A stretch of DNA of 25,500 bases from NCBI GenBank assembly GCA_023145275.1, contig JAGLEB010000113.1, positions 1 to 25,500 on the forward strand, given 5' to 3'. Positions within the stretch are counted from its first letter, which is position 1. Each line of letters begins with the position of its first letter. Source of the stretch: Flavobacteriales bacterium (lineage in GTDB: Bacteria > Bacteroidota > Bacteroidia > Flavobacteriales > JADGDT01). Below, in pieces: positions 1 to 6,862 of this stretch. Position numbers and translations under genes: made by a program. The notes beneath the pieces are model-generated. The model ran no database searches and had not been told where the DNA came from. It was given only the letters and a program-made list of their open reading frames with translations.

Positions 1-776
1 CGAGAAAGAAACTTTTAGCAAAACTAAACGTTGACGATATTAAACCATCGAGTCGTAGATATCCTGCTATTATTTTTAATGAAGAAAGAGAAGCTGGAGA
101 TCAGATCTTGAATATCGAAGGGCTTTCTGCTTCAATTGAAGGAGAAGTTCTTTTTAAAGGTATTGACTTGAATATCGGTAAGGGAGAGAAGATTGCTGTT
201 TTATCTAAAAACTCGCAAGCTATTACTGCTTTCTATCAAATAATTAATGGCGAAGCTAAGGCTGATGCTGGTGAGTTCAAGTGGGGTGTAACTACTACTA
301 ACACTTACTTGCCAAACGATAATGCTGAGTTTTTCGATAATAACGATGACTCGCTTGTAGATTGGCTACGTCAGTTTGCACAAACTAAAGAAGAGAAAGA
401 AGAAGTTTACGTTCGTGGTTTCTTAGGGAAAATGCTTTTCTCTGGAGAAGAAGCTCTAAAGAGCGTGAAAGTACTTTCGGGAGGAGAAAAAGTAAGATGT
501 ATGCTATCGAGAATGATGTTGCTTAGAGGTAACGTACTTTGTTTAGATGAGCCTACAAACCACCTTGACTTGGAATCGATTACTGCTTTCAACAACTCGT
601 TGATGAAATTTACTGGAACTGTGATGTTCTCTACTCACGATCACCAGTTTACACACACTGTAGCTGATAGAATTATTGAACTTACTCCTAACGGAATTAT
701 CGATAGACACATGAGCTACGATGATTACTTAAAAGATAAAAAAGTTAAAGAGTTGAGAATTTCAATGTATAAGTAA
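1..776 (+). CDS. ABC-F family ATPase, YbiT-like, C-terminal part (5' end outside window)
   Basis: ABC-F proteins are soluble paired ATPase domains without membrane segments that act on the ribosome, in translation regulation or antibiotic protection. The reading frame is open from the first base (first whole codon at position 3) and gives 257 residues: the end of the linker (SSRRYPAIIF) and the complete second nucleotide-binding domain. The ABC signature LSGGEK lies at about 474-491, Walker B VLCLDEPTNHLD follows, and the H-switch is FSTHDHQ. The C-terminal tail (YDDYLKDKKVKELR) suits the YbiT group. The P-loop position of this domain, about 198-227, reads VLSKNSQAIT instead of GxxGxGKS/T, so the site that would use this Walker A looks degenerate; I recall similar degeneracy in Bacteroidota relatives but cannot check. 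An in-frame TTG at 108 is internal, not the true start. The stop codon runs directly into the repeat array. The substrate and any resistance role are unknown. Confidence 0.9.
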   Translation, partial: RKKLLAKLNVDDIKPSSRRYPAIIFNEEREAGDQILNIEGLSASIEGEVLFKGIDLNIGKGEKIAVLSKNSQAITAFYQIINGEAKADAGEFKWGVTTTNTYLPNDNAEFFDNNDDSLVDWLRQFAQTKEEKEEVYVRGFLGKMLFSGEEALKSVKVLSGGEKVRCMLSRMMLLRGNVLCLDEPTNHLDLESITAFNNSLMKFTGTVMFSTHDHQFTHTVADRIIELTPNGIIDRHMSYDDYLKDKKVKELRISMYK

Positions 777-1270
777 AGGAGCTCGAAGCAAAGGAGCTGG
801 AAGCAAGTGAGCTCGAAGTAAATGAGCTGGAAGTAAATGAGCTGGAAGTAAAGGAGCTGGAAGCAAGTGAGCTGGAAGTAAATTAGCTGGAAGTAAATTA
901 GCTGAAAGCTCGAAGTAAAAAGCTGAATGTTGATATAAATGAGCTGAAAGTAAAGGAGCTGGAAGTAAAGGAGCTGAGAGTAAAGGAGCTGGAAGTAAAT
1001 GAGCTGAAAGTAAATTAGCTGGAAGTAAAGGAGCTGGAAGCAAGTGAGCTCGAAGTAAATGAGCTGGAAGTAAATGATCTCAAAGTAAAGGAGCTGGAAG
1101 TAAATGAGCTCGAAGTAAATGAGCTGAAAGCTCGAAGTAAAAAGCTGAATGTTGATATAAATTAGCTGAAAGTAAATGAGCTGGAAGCAAGTGAGATCGA
1201 AGTAAATGAGCTGAAAGTAAAGGAGCTGGAAGTAAATGAGCTGAAAGCTCGAAGTAAAAAGCTGAATGTT
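777..1270 (+). repeat. Left arm of intergenic array: about 28 tandem 15-base units
   Basis: Directly after the ABC-F stop codon, a 15-base unit with consensus GAGCTGGAAGTAAAT (variants GAGCTCGAAG, GAGCTGAAAG, ...GCAAGT, ...AAAG, TAGCTG...) repeats with no spacers. A longer block, GCTGAAAGCTCGAAGTAAA followed by AAGCTGAATGTTGATATAAAT, occurs at 901-940 and 1123-1162, and truncated at 1240-1270, so there is higher-order repetition. All period steps in this arm are multiples of three, so one plus frame reads ELEVN-like pentapeptides, but it is broken by several TAG codons and has no start codon. I treat the arm as non-coding. Its composition is clearly less AT-rich than the neighbouring intergenic DNA. 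No function is recognised. Confidence 0.95.
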
Positions 1271-1285
1271 TTTTCAATATTCAGC
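1261..1285. terminator. Central hairpin at the junction of the two repeat arms
   Basis: GCTGAATGTT (1261-1270) can pair with AATATTCAGC (1276-1285) through ten base pairs, one of them G-U in RNA, around a five-base loop TTTTC. An A-run (1256-1260) lies on the left and a short T-run (1287-1289) on the right. It sits exactly where the repeat units change orientation and midway between two convergent genes, so it could act as a shared transcription end. That role is inferred; the T-tract is short for a strong intrinsic terminator. Confidence 0.5.
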
Positions 1286-1972
1286 CTTTGAACTTCGAGC
1301 TTTTTCCTTTCAGCTTCGAGCTTTTGAACTTCGAGCTTTATTACTTCGAGCTTTCCCCTTTCAGCTTCGAGCTTTTGAGCTTCGAGCTTTTGAGCTTCGA
1401 GCTTTATTACTTCGAGCTTTATTACTTTGAGCTTCGAGCTTTCCCCTTTGAACTTCTAGCGTTATTACTTCGAGCTTTGCCCTTTCAGCTTTGAGCTTTT
1501 GAGCTTCGAGCTTTATTACTTTGAGCTTTCCCCTTTCAGCTTCGAGCTTTTGAGCTTCGAGCTTTTGAGCTTCGAGCTTTATTACTTCGAGCTTTATTAC
1601 TTTGAGCTTTTTCCTTTCAGCTTCGAGCTTTTGAGCTTCGAGCTTTATTACTTTGAGCTTTTGAGCTTTTGAGCTTCGAGCTTTATTACTTCGAGCTTTA
1701 TAACTTCGAGCTTTATTACTTTGAACTTCGAGCTTTATTACTTCGAGCTTTCCCCTTTCAGCTTCGAGCTTTTGAGCTTCGAGCTTTCCCCTTTCAGCTT
1801 CGAGCTTTTGAGCTTCGAGCTTTATTACTTCGAGCTTTCCCCTTTCAGCTTCGAGCTTTATTACTTCGAGCTTTTGAACTTCGAGCTTTTGAACTTCGAG
1901 CTTTCCCCTTTCAGCTTCGAGCTTTTGAACTTCGAGCTTTTGAACTTCGAGCTTTATAACTTCGAACTTTTA
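1286..1972 (-). repeat. Right arm of intergenic array: about 40 units of 15 (or 21) bases in opposite orientation
   Basis: Read on the minus strand (the sense of tryptophanase), units share the core GCTCGAAG followed by TTCAAAA, TAATAAA, TTATAAA or CTCAAAA, giving 15 bases. A longer variant carries CTGAAAGGGGAAA after the core, giving 21 bases. Three shortened units (7-8 bases, near 1435, 1660 and 1730) shift the phase, which is why plus-strand reading frames with FELSPFSFELL-like repeats change frame along the arm. The arm begins at the tryptophanase stop codon; the terminal units next to the gene are the most diverged (TTCGAAC). The core is the reverse complement of the left-arm core, so the whole locus is a very large imperfect inverted repeat. 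No spacers, start codons or associated cas or transposase genes are present. Confidence 0.95.
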
Positions 1973-3376
1973 TTACGCAAGAACATTCAAACTCACCGTT
2001 TCTTTTCTTTTTAACTCTACGGTGAAGTGTCGCATTATTGGTGCTTCATACTCTATTTCGAAACCTTGTGTAATCTCGTTTCTACGATCGTAAACATTTT
2101 TCAATGCAGCGGCAATATAATCCATGTGATTTTGTGTATATGTCCTTCGCGGAATAGCTAAACGCAGTAGCTCCAAATCTGGATAGCGATTTTGTCTCGT
2201 TTCAGGATCTCTATCTGCCAACAAGGTACCTATTTCTACTCCTCGTACTCCACTCTCTATATACAACTCAATACCTAAAGTCTGAGCAGGAAATTCGTTT
2301 TGTGGCAGATGCGGCAAAAACCTCTTTGCATCAACAAATATAGCATGGCCACCAAAAGGTTCTTGTACTGGGACACCATATTCAAGCAATTTTTCGCCTA
2401 AATATTTCACTTGACCTATTCTACTCTCAAGAAATTCGAAAGTTGTTGCCTCTCGTAAACCTTGTGCTAAGGCAGCCATATCTCTACCGGCCATCCCTCC
2501 ATAAGTAATAAATCCTTCGAACATAATATTAAAAGTAGTTGCCTTGCGATACAATTCTTCATTTTTCAGTCCAATAAATCCACCTATATTCACAAGTCCA
2601 TCTTTTTTCGAGCTCATTGTTGCTCCTTCGCCATAAGTAAATATTTCTTTTACAATATCTTTAATACTTTTATTAGCATAACCCTCTTCACGTGTTTTAA
2701 TAAAATACGCATTTTCGGCAAAGCGTGCTATGTCAAAAAATACAGGAACTTCGTACTTAGAACACAGTTCAGATACTTCGCGGATATTCTGCATTGATAC
2801 AGGTTGTCCGCCTGCAGTATTATTTGTTATAGTAATTAAGGTAAAAGGAATTCTTTCTTTAGGATTAGCTTTTAAAACTGTGTCTAACTTTTCTAAATCT
2901 AAATTACCTTTAAATGGATGTATAGCTTTTGTATCAAAAGCTTCGTCAATAGTACAATCAATTGCTCTAGCCTTTCGGAACTCAATATGTCCTTTAGTTG
3001 TATCGAAATGAGAGTTTCCAGGCACCACATCTCCTTCCTTAATCATCGCAGAGAAAAGCACATTTTCAGCAGCTCTTCCCTGATGAGTAGGTAAAAAATA
3101 CTCAAATCCTAAAAGTTCTTTAACCGTATTTTTAAGAGTAGTAAATGACCTAGAACCAGCATAACTCTCATCTCCAGTCATCACTTCGGCCCACTGCTTA
3201 TCACTCATTGCTCCAGTGCCTGAGTCAGTAAGTAAATCGACGAACACTTTATCACTATCTAATTTAAACAAATTGAATTGTGCTTCTTTTATCCACTCCT
3301 CTCTTTCTTCTCTAGTTGTTGTTTTTATTGTTTCTACCATTTTTATTTTAAATGGCTCTGCATAAGGTAATTTCAT
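1973..3376 (-). CDS. tnaA: Tryptophanase (tryptophan indole-lyase)
   Basis: This cytoplasmic PLP enzyme cleaves L-tryptophan to indole, pyruvate and ammonia. The 467 residues match the family length (E. coli 471) and resemble the Bacteroides enzyme. Visible features are the phosphate-binding THQGR (97-101), Tyr72 in GDESYAGS, Asp215 and Arg218 in FFDIARFAENAYF, the PLP lysine Lys258 in MSSKKDG, and a C-terminal MRHFT with His450. The related tyrosine phenol-lyase has an arginine in the motif MERG; here the motif is VEIG, as in tryptophanases, which decides the name. A tail of about eight extra residues (ETVSLNVLA) ends at the repeat array. The start MKLPYAEPFKIKM fits the family; Met13 is internal to the conserved N-terminus. 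An inverted repeat just upstream may be an operator. No permease gene and no TnaC-like leader with a tryptophan codon is adjacent. Confidence 0.95.
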   Translation of the reverse strand: MKLPYAEPFKIKMVETIKTTTREEREEWIKEAQFNLFKLDSDKVFVDLLTDSGTGAMSDKQWAEVMTGDESYAGSRSFTTLKNTVKELLGFEYFLPTHQGRAAENVLFSAMIKEGDVVPGNSHFDTTKGHIEFRKARAIDCTIDEAFDTKAIHPFKGNLDLEKLDTVLKANPKERIPFTLITITNNTAGGQPVSMQNIREVSELCSKYEVPVFFDIARFAENAYFIKTREEGYANKSIKDIVKEIFTYGEGATMSSKKDGLVNIGGFIGLKNEELYRKATTFNIMFEGFITYGGMAGRDMAALAQGLREATTFEFLESRIGQVKYLGEKLLEYGVPVQEPFGGHAIFVDAKRFLPHLPQNEFPAQTLGIELYIESGVRGVEIGTLLADRDPETRQNRYPDLELLRLAIPRRTYTQNHMDYIAAALKNVYDRRNEITQGFEIEYEAPIMRHFTVELKRKETVSLNVLA

Positions 3377-3397
3377 GACGTGTGTATATTGTTAAAC

Positions 3398-3426
3398 TGA
3401 TCGCAATAAAATTGCAATCAAACTTA
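3398..3426 (-). promoter_or_regulatory. Candidate tnaA promoter -7 element overlapping an inverted repeat
   Basis: On the minus strand, TAAGTTTG (3426-3419) matches the Bacteroidota -7 consensus TAnnTTTG. Immediately downstream, ten-base arms TGATTGCAAT and ATTGCGATCA are separated by TTT (3420-3398), with one mismatch that becomes G-U in RNA. The dyad ends 21 bases before the tnaA start codon, so it covers the likely transcription start: a natural place for an operator, or alternatively a short 5'-UTR hairpin. I found no well-placed -33 TTG. A second TATATTTG on the same strand lies at 3603-3596. Confidence 0.45.
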
Positions 3427-3944
3427 TTATTTTTATAAAATGATTTAGAATTCAACTCTAAAAGAGCTTAATGGGGATATTAATAGTGATAATTATCTCT
3501 ACGTTTGATATGAATATATCTTACAGCAACGATGTGGTTTACTATTAATTGATACATTACCTATGTATTTGTTGTTAATTGTAAATAAATACACCCAAAT
3601 ATACATATAAAAATTACAATTTGTAACATTTAGACTGCCCATTCTTAAACAGCAGCATTAAAAACAATACAAGGTACAGTTGATTTAAAAATAATCAAAT
3701 TGTTAATAACTTCATTCAATATTAAATAGCACTTTAATTGCATATTTATGGCATAATTATTTACTTAGTACTATAAACAAAGACGAAGCAGAGATAACTT
3801 TGAGCAACAAAAAAAATAAAAACTTTTTAAAATTGTTTTTATTTTTTCCATTTAAAAAAGCACCTTAAAAGCACTTCAAAACACCAAAACACTCAAAATC
3901 AACTAATTACATTTTTACCATAAAAACATTTTTAAAAAAACAAT
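3427..3944. other. AT-rich divergent intergenic stretch between tnaA and nrdJ
   Basis: Apart from the sites listed separately at both edges, I see no gene. Short open frames are present (for example a 25-codon minus-strand frame starting at 3557, without tryptophan codons), but none has a recognisable product. No cobalamin riboswitch boxes were recognised upstream of the B12-dependent reductase. Confidence 0.5.
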
Positions 3945-3977
3945 TTTTCTTTTCAACAATAGTTGTTGAAAAGAAAA
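3945..3977. promoter_or_regulatory. Perfect 15-bp inverted repeat upstream of nrdJ
   Basis: TTTTCTTTTCAACAA (3945-3959) and TTGTTGAAAAGAAAA (3963-3977) are exact reverse complements separated by TAG. The dyad lies 35 bases upstream of the nrdJ -7 candidate (4012) and 83 bases before the start codon. This suits a repressor or activator site; a terminator is less likely because no T-run follows on the plus strand. It does not look like a canonical tandem NrdR box. Confidence 0.6.
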
Positions 3978-4011
3978 GGTAATTATAAATTTTTTCTTCA
4001 AAGTATTCTTA

Positions 4012-4019
4012 TATATTTG
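4012..4019 (+). promoter_or_regulatory. Candidate -7 promoter element for nrdJ
   Basis: TATATTTG is an exact match to TAnnTTTG, 40 bases before the start codon at 4060. No TTTG is seen at the expected -33 spacing, so the assignment rests on the -7 element and its position. Confidence 0.4.
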
Positions 4020-4059
4020 AATCCACAAATCGTGAATCATTAAAGAAAAGATTATTAGA

Positions 4060-6618
4060 ATGATACAGCAAATACCAACACAAAAAATCGAGAAGACATA
4101 CACTCATAAAGAAGTTTTCGAAGCTAGTTTAGAATATTTCGAAGGAGATGAACTTGCTGCGAGTACATGGATAAATAAATATGCAATTAAAGATACTGCT
4201 GGAAACTACTTCGAGCTTTCTCCAGAGAACATGCATAAAAGAATGGCTGATAAGTTCGGAAGTATTGAGGAATCATACGGAAACGACTTAACAGACGAGC
4301 AAAAATCAAGATTATCTGATTATGGTAAGAATAGAAAACTTCTTACTAGCAAAAAGATTTTTGAGTTGTTCGACAAATTCAAATACGTTATTCCTCAAGG
4401 AAGTGTAATGTCGTCATTGGGTAATGACAAATACATTGCTTCGCTTTCAAACTGTGTTGTTATTCCTCCTGTTCACGATTCATATGGTGGAATAATGCAT
4501 ACCGACCAACAATTAGCGCAACTATTCAAGCGTCGTTGTGGTGTTGGTGTTGACATCTCAAATCTTAGACCAAAAGATGCATTAGTATCTAATGCTGCTG
4601 GTACAACTACTGGAGCAGTTTCTTTCATGGAGAGATTCTCTAACACTACTCGTGAAGTTGCACAAAATGGTCGTAGAGGTGCTTTAATGTTGACTATTGA
4701 TATTGCCCACCCTGATGTAATGGACTTTATCACCATTAAACAAGATCTAACAAAAGTAACTGGGGCAAATATTTCTCTTCGTCTTTCTGACGAGTTTATG
4801 AATGCAGTTAAGAACGATACAGATTACACTCACCGTTGGCCTATTGACAGTAAAGATCCTAAATACACTAAAACTGTTAAAGCTAAAGATGTATGGGATG
4901 TAATTGTAAAATCTGCTCATGGTTCTGCTGAGCCAGGATTATTATTCTGGGACAGACAGCACTACTACTCTACTTCGTCTGTTTACCCTGGATATGAAAA
5001 CAGTTCAACAAATCCTTGTTCTGAAATTGGTATGCAAGGTGGTGATAGTTGTAGATTGATTGCTTTAAACTTATATAGCTATGTTGATAATCCTTTTTCA
5101 GAAAATGCAAAATTCGATTTCGACAAGTTCTACAGTGCTACATACGAAGCACAAAGATTGAACGATGATTTAGTAGATCTTGAACTGAAGGCTGTTGAAA
5201 GAATTTTGAATAAAATTGAAGTTGACGGAGAACCCGATTATATTAAGGCAAACGAAATTTCTACATGGAAACTTCTTTACGAAACAGGAAAAAAAGGTAG
5301 AAGAACCGGCCTTGGGTTCACTGCTCTTGCAGATGCTATTGCTTCTTTAGGACTTAAATTCGACACTAAAGAGTCTATTACTATGATAGACGAGATTATG
5401 AGAACTAAGCTCCAAGCTGAGTTTGACTCATCAGTTGACATGTCTGTTACTAGAGGTAGTTTCGAAGGATTTGATCCAAATATCGAAAACACATCAGAAT
5501 TTGTGCAGATGATGGAGAAAGACTTTCCTAAATTGTACAAGAGAATGATGGAGAATGGACGTAGAAATATTTCTGTATCTACCGTTGCTCCTACTGGAAC
5601 ACTTAGTATGCTTGCTCACACATCTTCGGGTGTTGAACCAGTATTCTTGTTATCGTACAAACGTAGAAGAAAGGTAAACCAGAACGATCCTAATGCAAAA
5701 GTATCTTACATTGATGATATGGGCGATGCATTCGAAGAATTCGATGTTTACCACCACAAGCTAAAAACATGGATGGATGTTACAGGTAAAACTGATGTAT
5801 CTGAAAGTCCTTATGCAGGTGCTACAGCTCCAGAAATAGATTGGAAAAAACGTATTGAACTTCAAGCTGTTGTTCAAAAATATATAACTCACTCTATAAG
5901 TTCTACGATTAATTTACCTAACGATGTTTCTTTAGAGAAAGTAAGCGATATCTATTTAGAGTCATGGGAACAAGGATTGAAAGGTATTACTGTTTATAGA
6001 GATGGATCTCGTTCAGGGATATTAGTTTCTACAGATGATAAGAAGAAAGAACCTAAACTTCCTGAATCTTCTTTCCCTGCTAAGCGCCCAAAAGTACTTG
6101 ATGCTGATGTTGTGCGTTTCCAGAACGATTATGAAAAATGGATTGCTGTAATTGGTACTATCAATGGTAAACCTTATGAGATTTTCACTGGTAAGGCTGA
6201 AGACTCTTTCAACCTTCCTTCTTCAGTAGACGAGGGAAAAATTATCAAAAACGTAAATAACGAGGAAAAAAGTCGTTATGATTTTGAATTTACTGATAAA
6301 GATGGTTACAACACCACAATTCAAGGACTTTCGAGATCGTTTAAGAAAGAATACTGGAACTACGCTAAATTAATTTCAGGAGTGTTACGTCATGAAATGC
6401 CTATTGTTCAAGTTATTGATTTAATAAACAATCTTAACTTAAACGACGAGTACATAAATACTTGGAAAAACGGAGTTGCTCGTTCTTTGAAAAAATACAT
6501 TTCAGATAGTGATGAAGTTGGAGACAAGAAATGTCCAACTTGTGGCGATCCTGAAGGATTAGTTTTCGAGGAAGGATGCTTAAAGTGTAAATCATGTGGA
6601 TACTCTAAATGTAGTTAG
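4060..6618 (+). CDS. nrdJ: Adenosylcobalamin-dependent (class II) ribonucleoside-diphosphate reductase
   Basis: It makes deoxyribonucleotides from ribonucleotides using an adenosylcobalamin-generated thiyl radical, independent of oxygen. In 852 residues the catalytic loop is NPCSEIG: Asn318, radical Cys320, Glu322. Redox cysteines Cys132 (LSNCVV) and Cys331 (11 residues after Cys320) match the Cys119/408/419 spacing of the Lactobacillus enzyme. Other family motifs are FKRRCGVGVDISNLRP, GRRGALM and TGRRNISVSTVAPTGTLS-like sequence (residues about 503-519). The C-terminal tail carries Cys825, 828, 840, 843, 846 and 851, resembling a zinc-ribbon or redox tail of the kind used to re-reduce the active site. 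No N-terminal ATP-cone is apparent, so classical dATP activity control is probably absent. It stands alone, followed by a strong terminator. There is no nrdAB or nrdDG in the window, so whether it is the only reductase cannot be judged. Confidence 0.93.
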   Translation: MIQQIPTQKIEKTYTHKEVFEASLEYFEGDELAASTWINKYAIKDTAGNYFELSPENMHKRMADKFGSIEESYGNDLTDEQKSRLSDYGKNRKLLTSKKIFELFDKFKYVIPQGSVMSSLGNDKYIASLSNCVVIPPVHDSYGGIMHTDQQLAQLFKRRCGVGVDISNLRPKDALVSNAAGTTTGAVSFMERFSNTTREVAQNGRRGALMLTIDIAHPDVMDFITIKQDLTKVTGANISLRLSDEFMNAVKNDTDYTHRWPIDSKDPKYTKTVKAKDVWDVIVKSAHGSAEPGLLFWDRQHYYSTSSVYPGYENSSTNPCSEIGMQGGDSCRLIALNLYSYVDNPFSENAKFDFDKFYSATYEAQRLNDDLVDLELKAVERILNKIEVDGEPDYIKANEISTWKLLYETGKKGRRTGLGFTALADAIASLGLKFDTKESITMIDEIMRTKLQAEFDSSVDMSVTRGSFEGFDPNIENTSEFVQMMEKDFPKLYKRMMENGRRNISVSTVAPTGTLSMLAHTSSGVEPVFLLSYKRRRKVNQNDPNAKVSYIDDMGDAFEEFDVYHHKLKTWMDVTGKTDVSESPYAGATAPEIDWKKRIELQAVVQKYITHSISSTINLPNDVSLEKVSDIYLESWEQGLKGITVYRDGSRSGILVSTDDKKKEPKLPESSFPAKRPKVLDADVVRFQNDYEKWIAVIGTINGKPYEIFTGKAEDSFNLPSSVDEGKIIKNVNNEEKSRYDFEFTDKDGYNTTIQGLSRSFKKEYWNYAKLISGVLRHEMPIVQVIDLINNLNLNDEYINTWKNGVARSLKKYISDSDEVGDKKCPTCGDPEGLVFEEGCLKCKSCGYSKCS

Positions 6619-6701
6619 ATAGTAGCTATTATAAATCACCGTGATAAAATATATGTAGTTTCATTAGAGATTCTAGATATTCCTAACCCAATCTTGAGTG
6701 T

Positions 6702-6740
6702 AAAGGCAGTAACATTTTTATGTTGCTGCCTTTTGTTTTT
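6702..6740 (+). terminator. Rho-independent terminator of nrdJ
   Basis: AAAGGCAGTAACAT (6702-6715) pairs with ATGTTGCTGCCTTT (6720-6733) around TTTT, with one G-U pair, followed by a T-rich run to 6740. It lies 84 bases after the nrdJ stop codon. Confidence 0.85.
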
Positions 6741-6767
6741 AGGCTTATACCATTATTTTTTATTGAA

Positions 6768-6815
6768 CAAAAAAAATCAACGATTTAAGAGATTAAACCG
6801 TTGATCTTTTTTTTT
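6768..6815. terminator. Bidirectional terminator between nrdJ and the LolA-like gene
   Basis: ATCAACGATTTA (6776-6787) pairs with TAAACCGTTGAT (6794-6805), one mismatch. It has an A-run on its left and nine T on its right, so it can end transcripts from both directions. It lies 48 bases beyond the stop of the minus-strand gene at 6863. Confidence 0.8.
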
Positions 6816-6862
6816 AATTTATCCTACTCAATAGATTCTATTATCTAATACAACATCACAAA

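Noticed and set aside
777..1290. A single plus frame of ELEVN-type repeats read through TAG codons
   Set aside because: It is interrupted by several TAG codons, has no start codon or ribosome site, and nothing else in the window suggests TAG recoding.
777..1972. CRISPR array
   Set aside because: The units are contiguous 15- or 21-base repeats with no unique spacers, and no cas genes are nearby.
762..2014. Several open frames in the array with pentapeptide patterns such as LLPAPLLSAH and FELSPFSFELL
   Set aside because: They arise because a 15-base period keeps any stop-free frame open; frames exist on both strands, shift at shortened units and lack start signals.
1973..3376. Tyrosine phenol-lyase instead of tryptophanase
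   Set aside because: The diagnostic arginine of the lyase (motif MERG) is isoleucine here (VEIG), as in tryptophanases.
3377..3600. TnaC-like leader peptide upstream of tnaA
   Set aside because: The only short frame noticed (25 codons from 3557 on the minus strand) has no tryptophan codon.
3700..4059. Cobalamin riboswitch upstream of the B12-dependent reductase
   Set aside because: No B12-box or GC-rich helices could be recognised in this AT-rich region.
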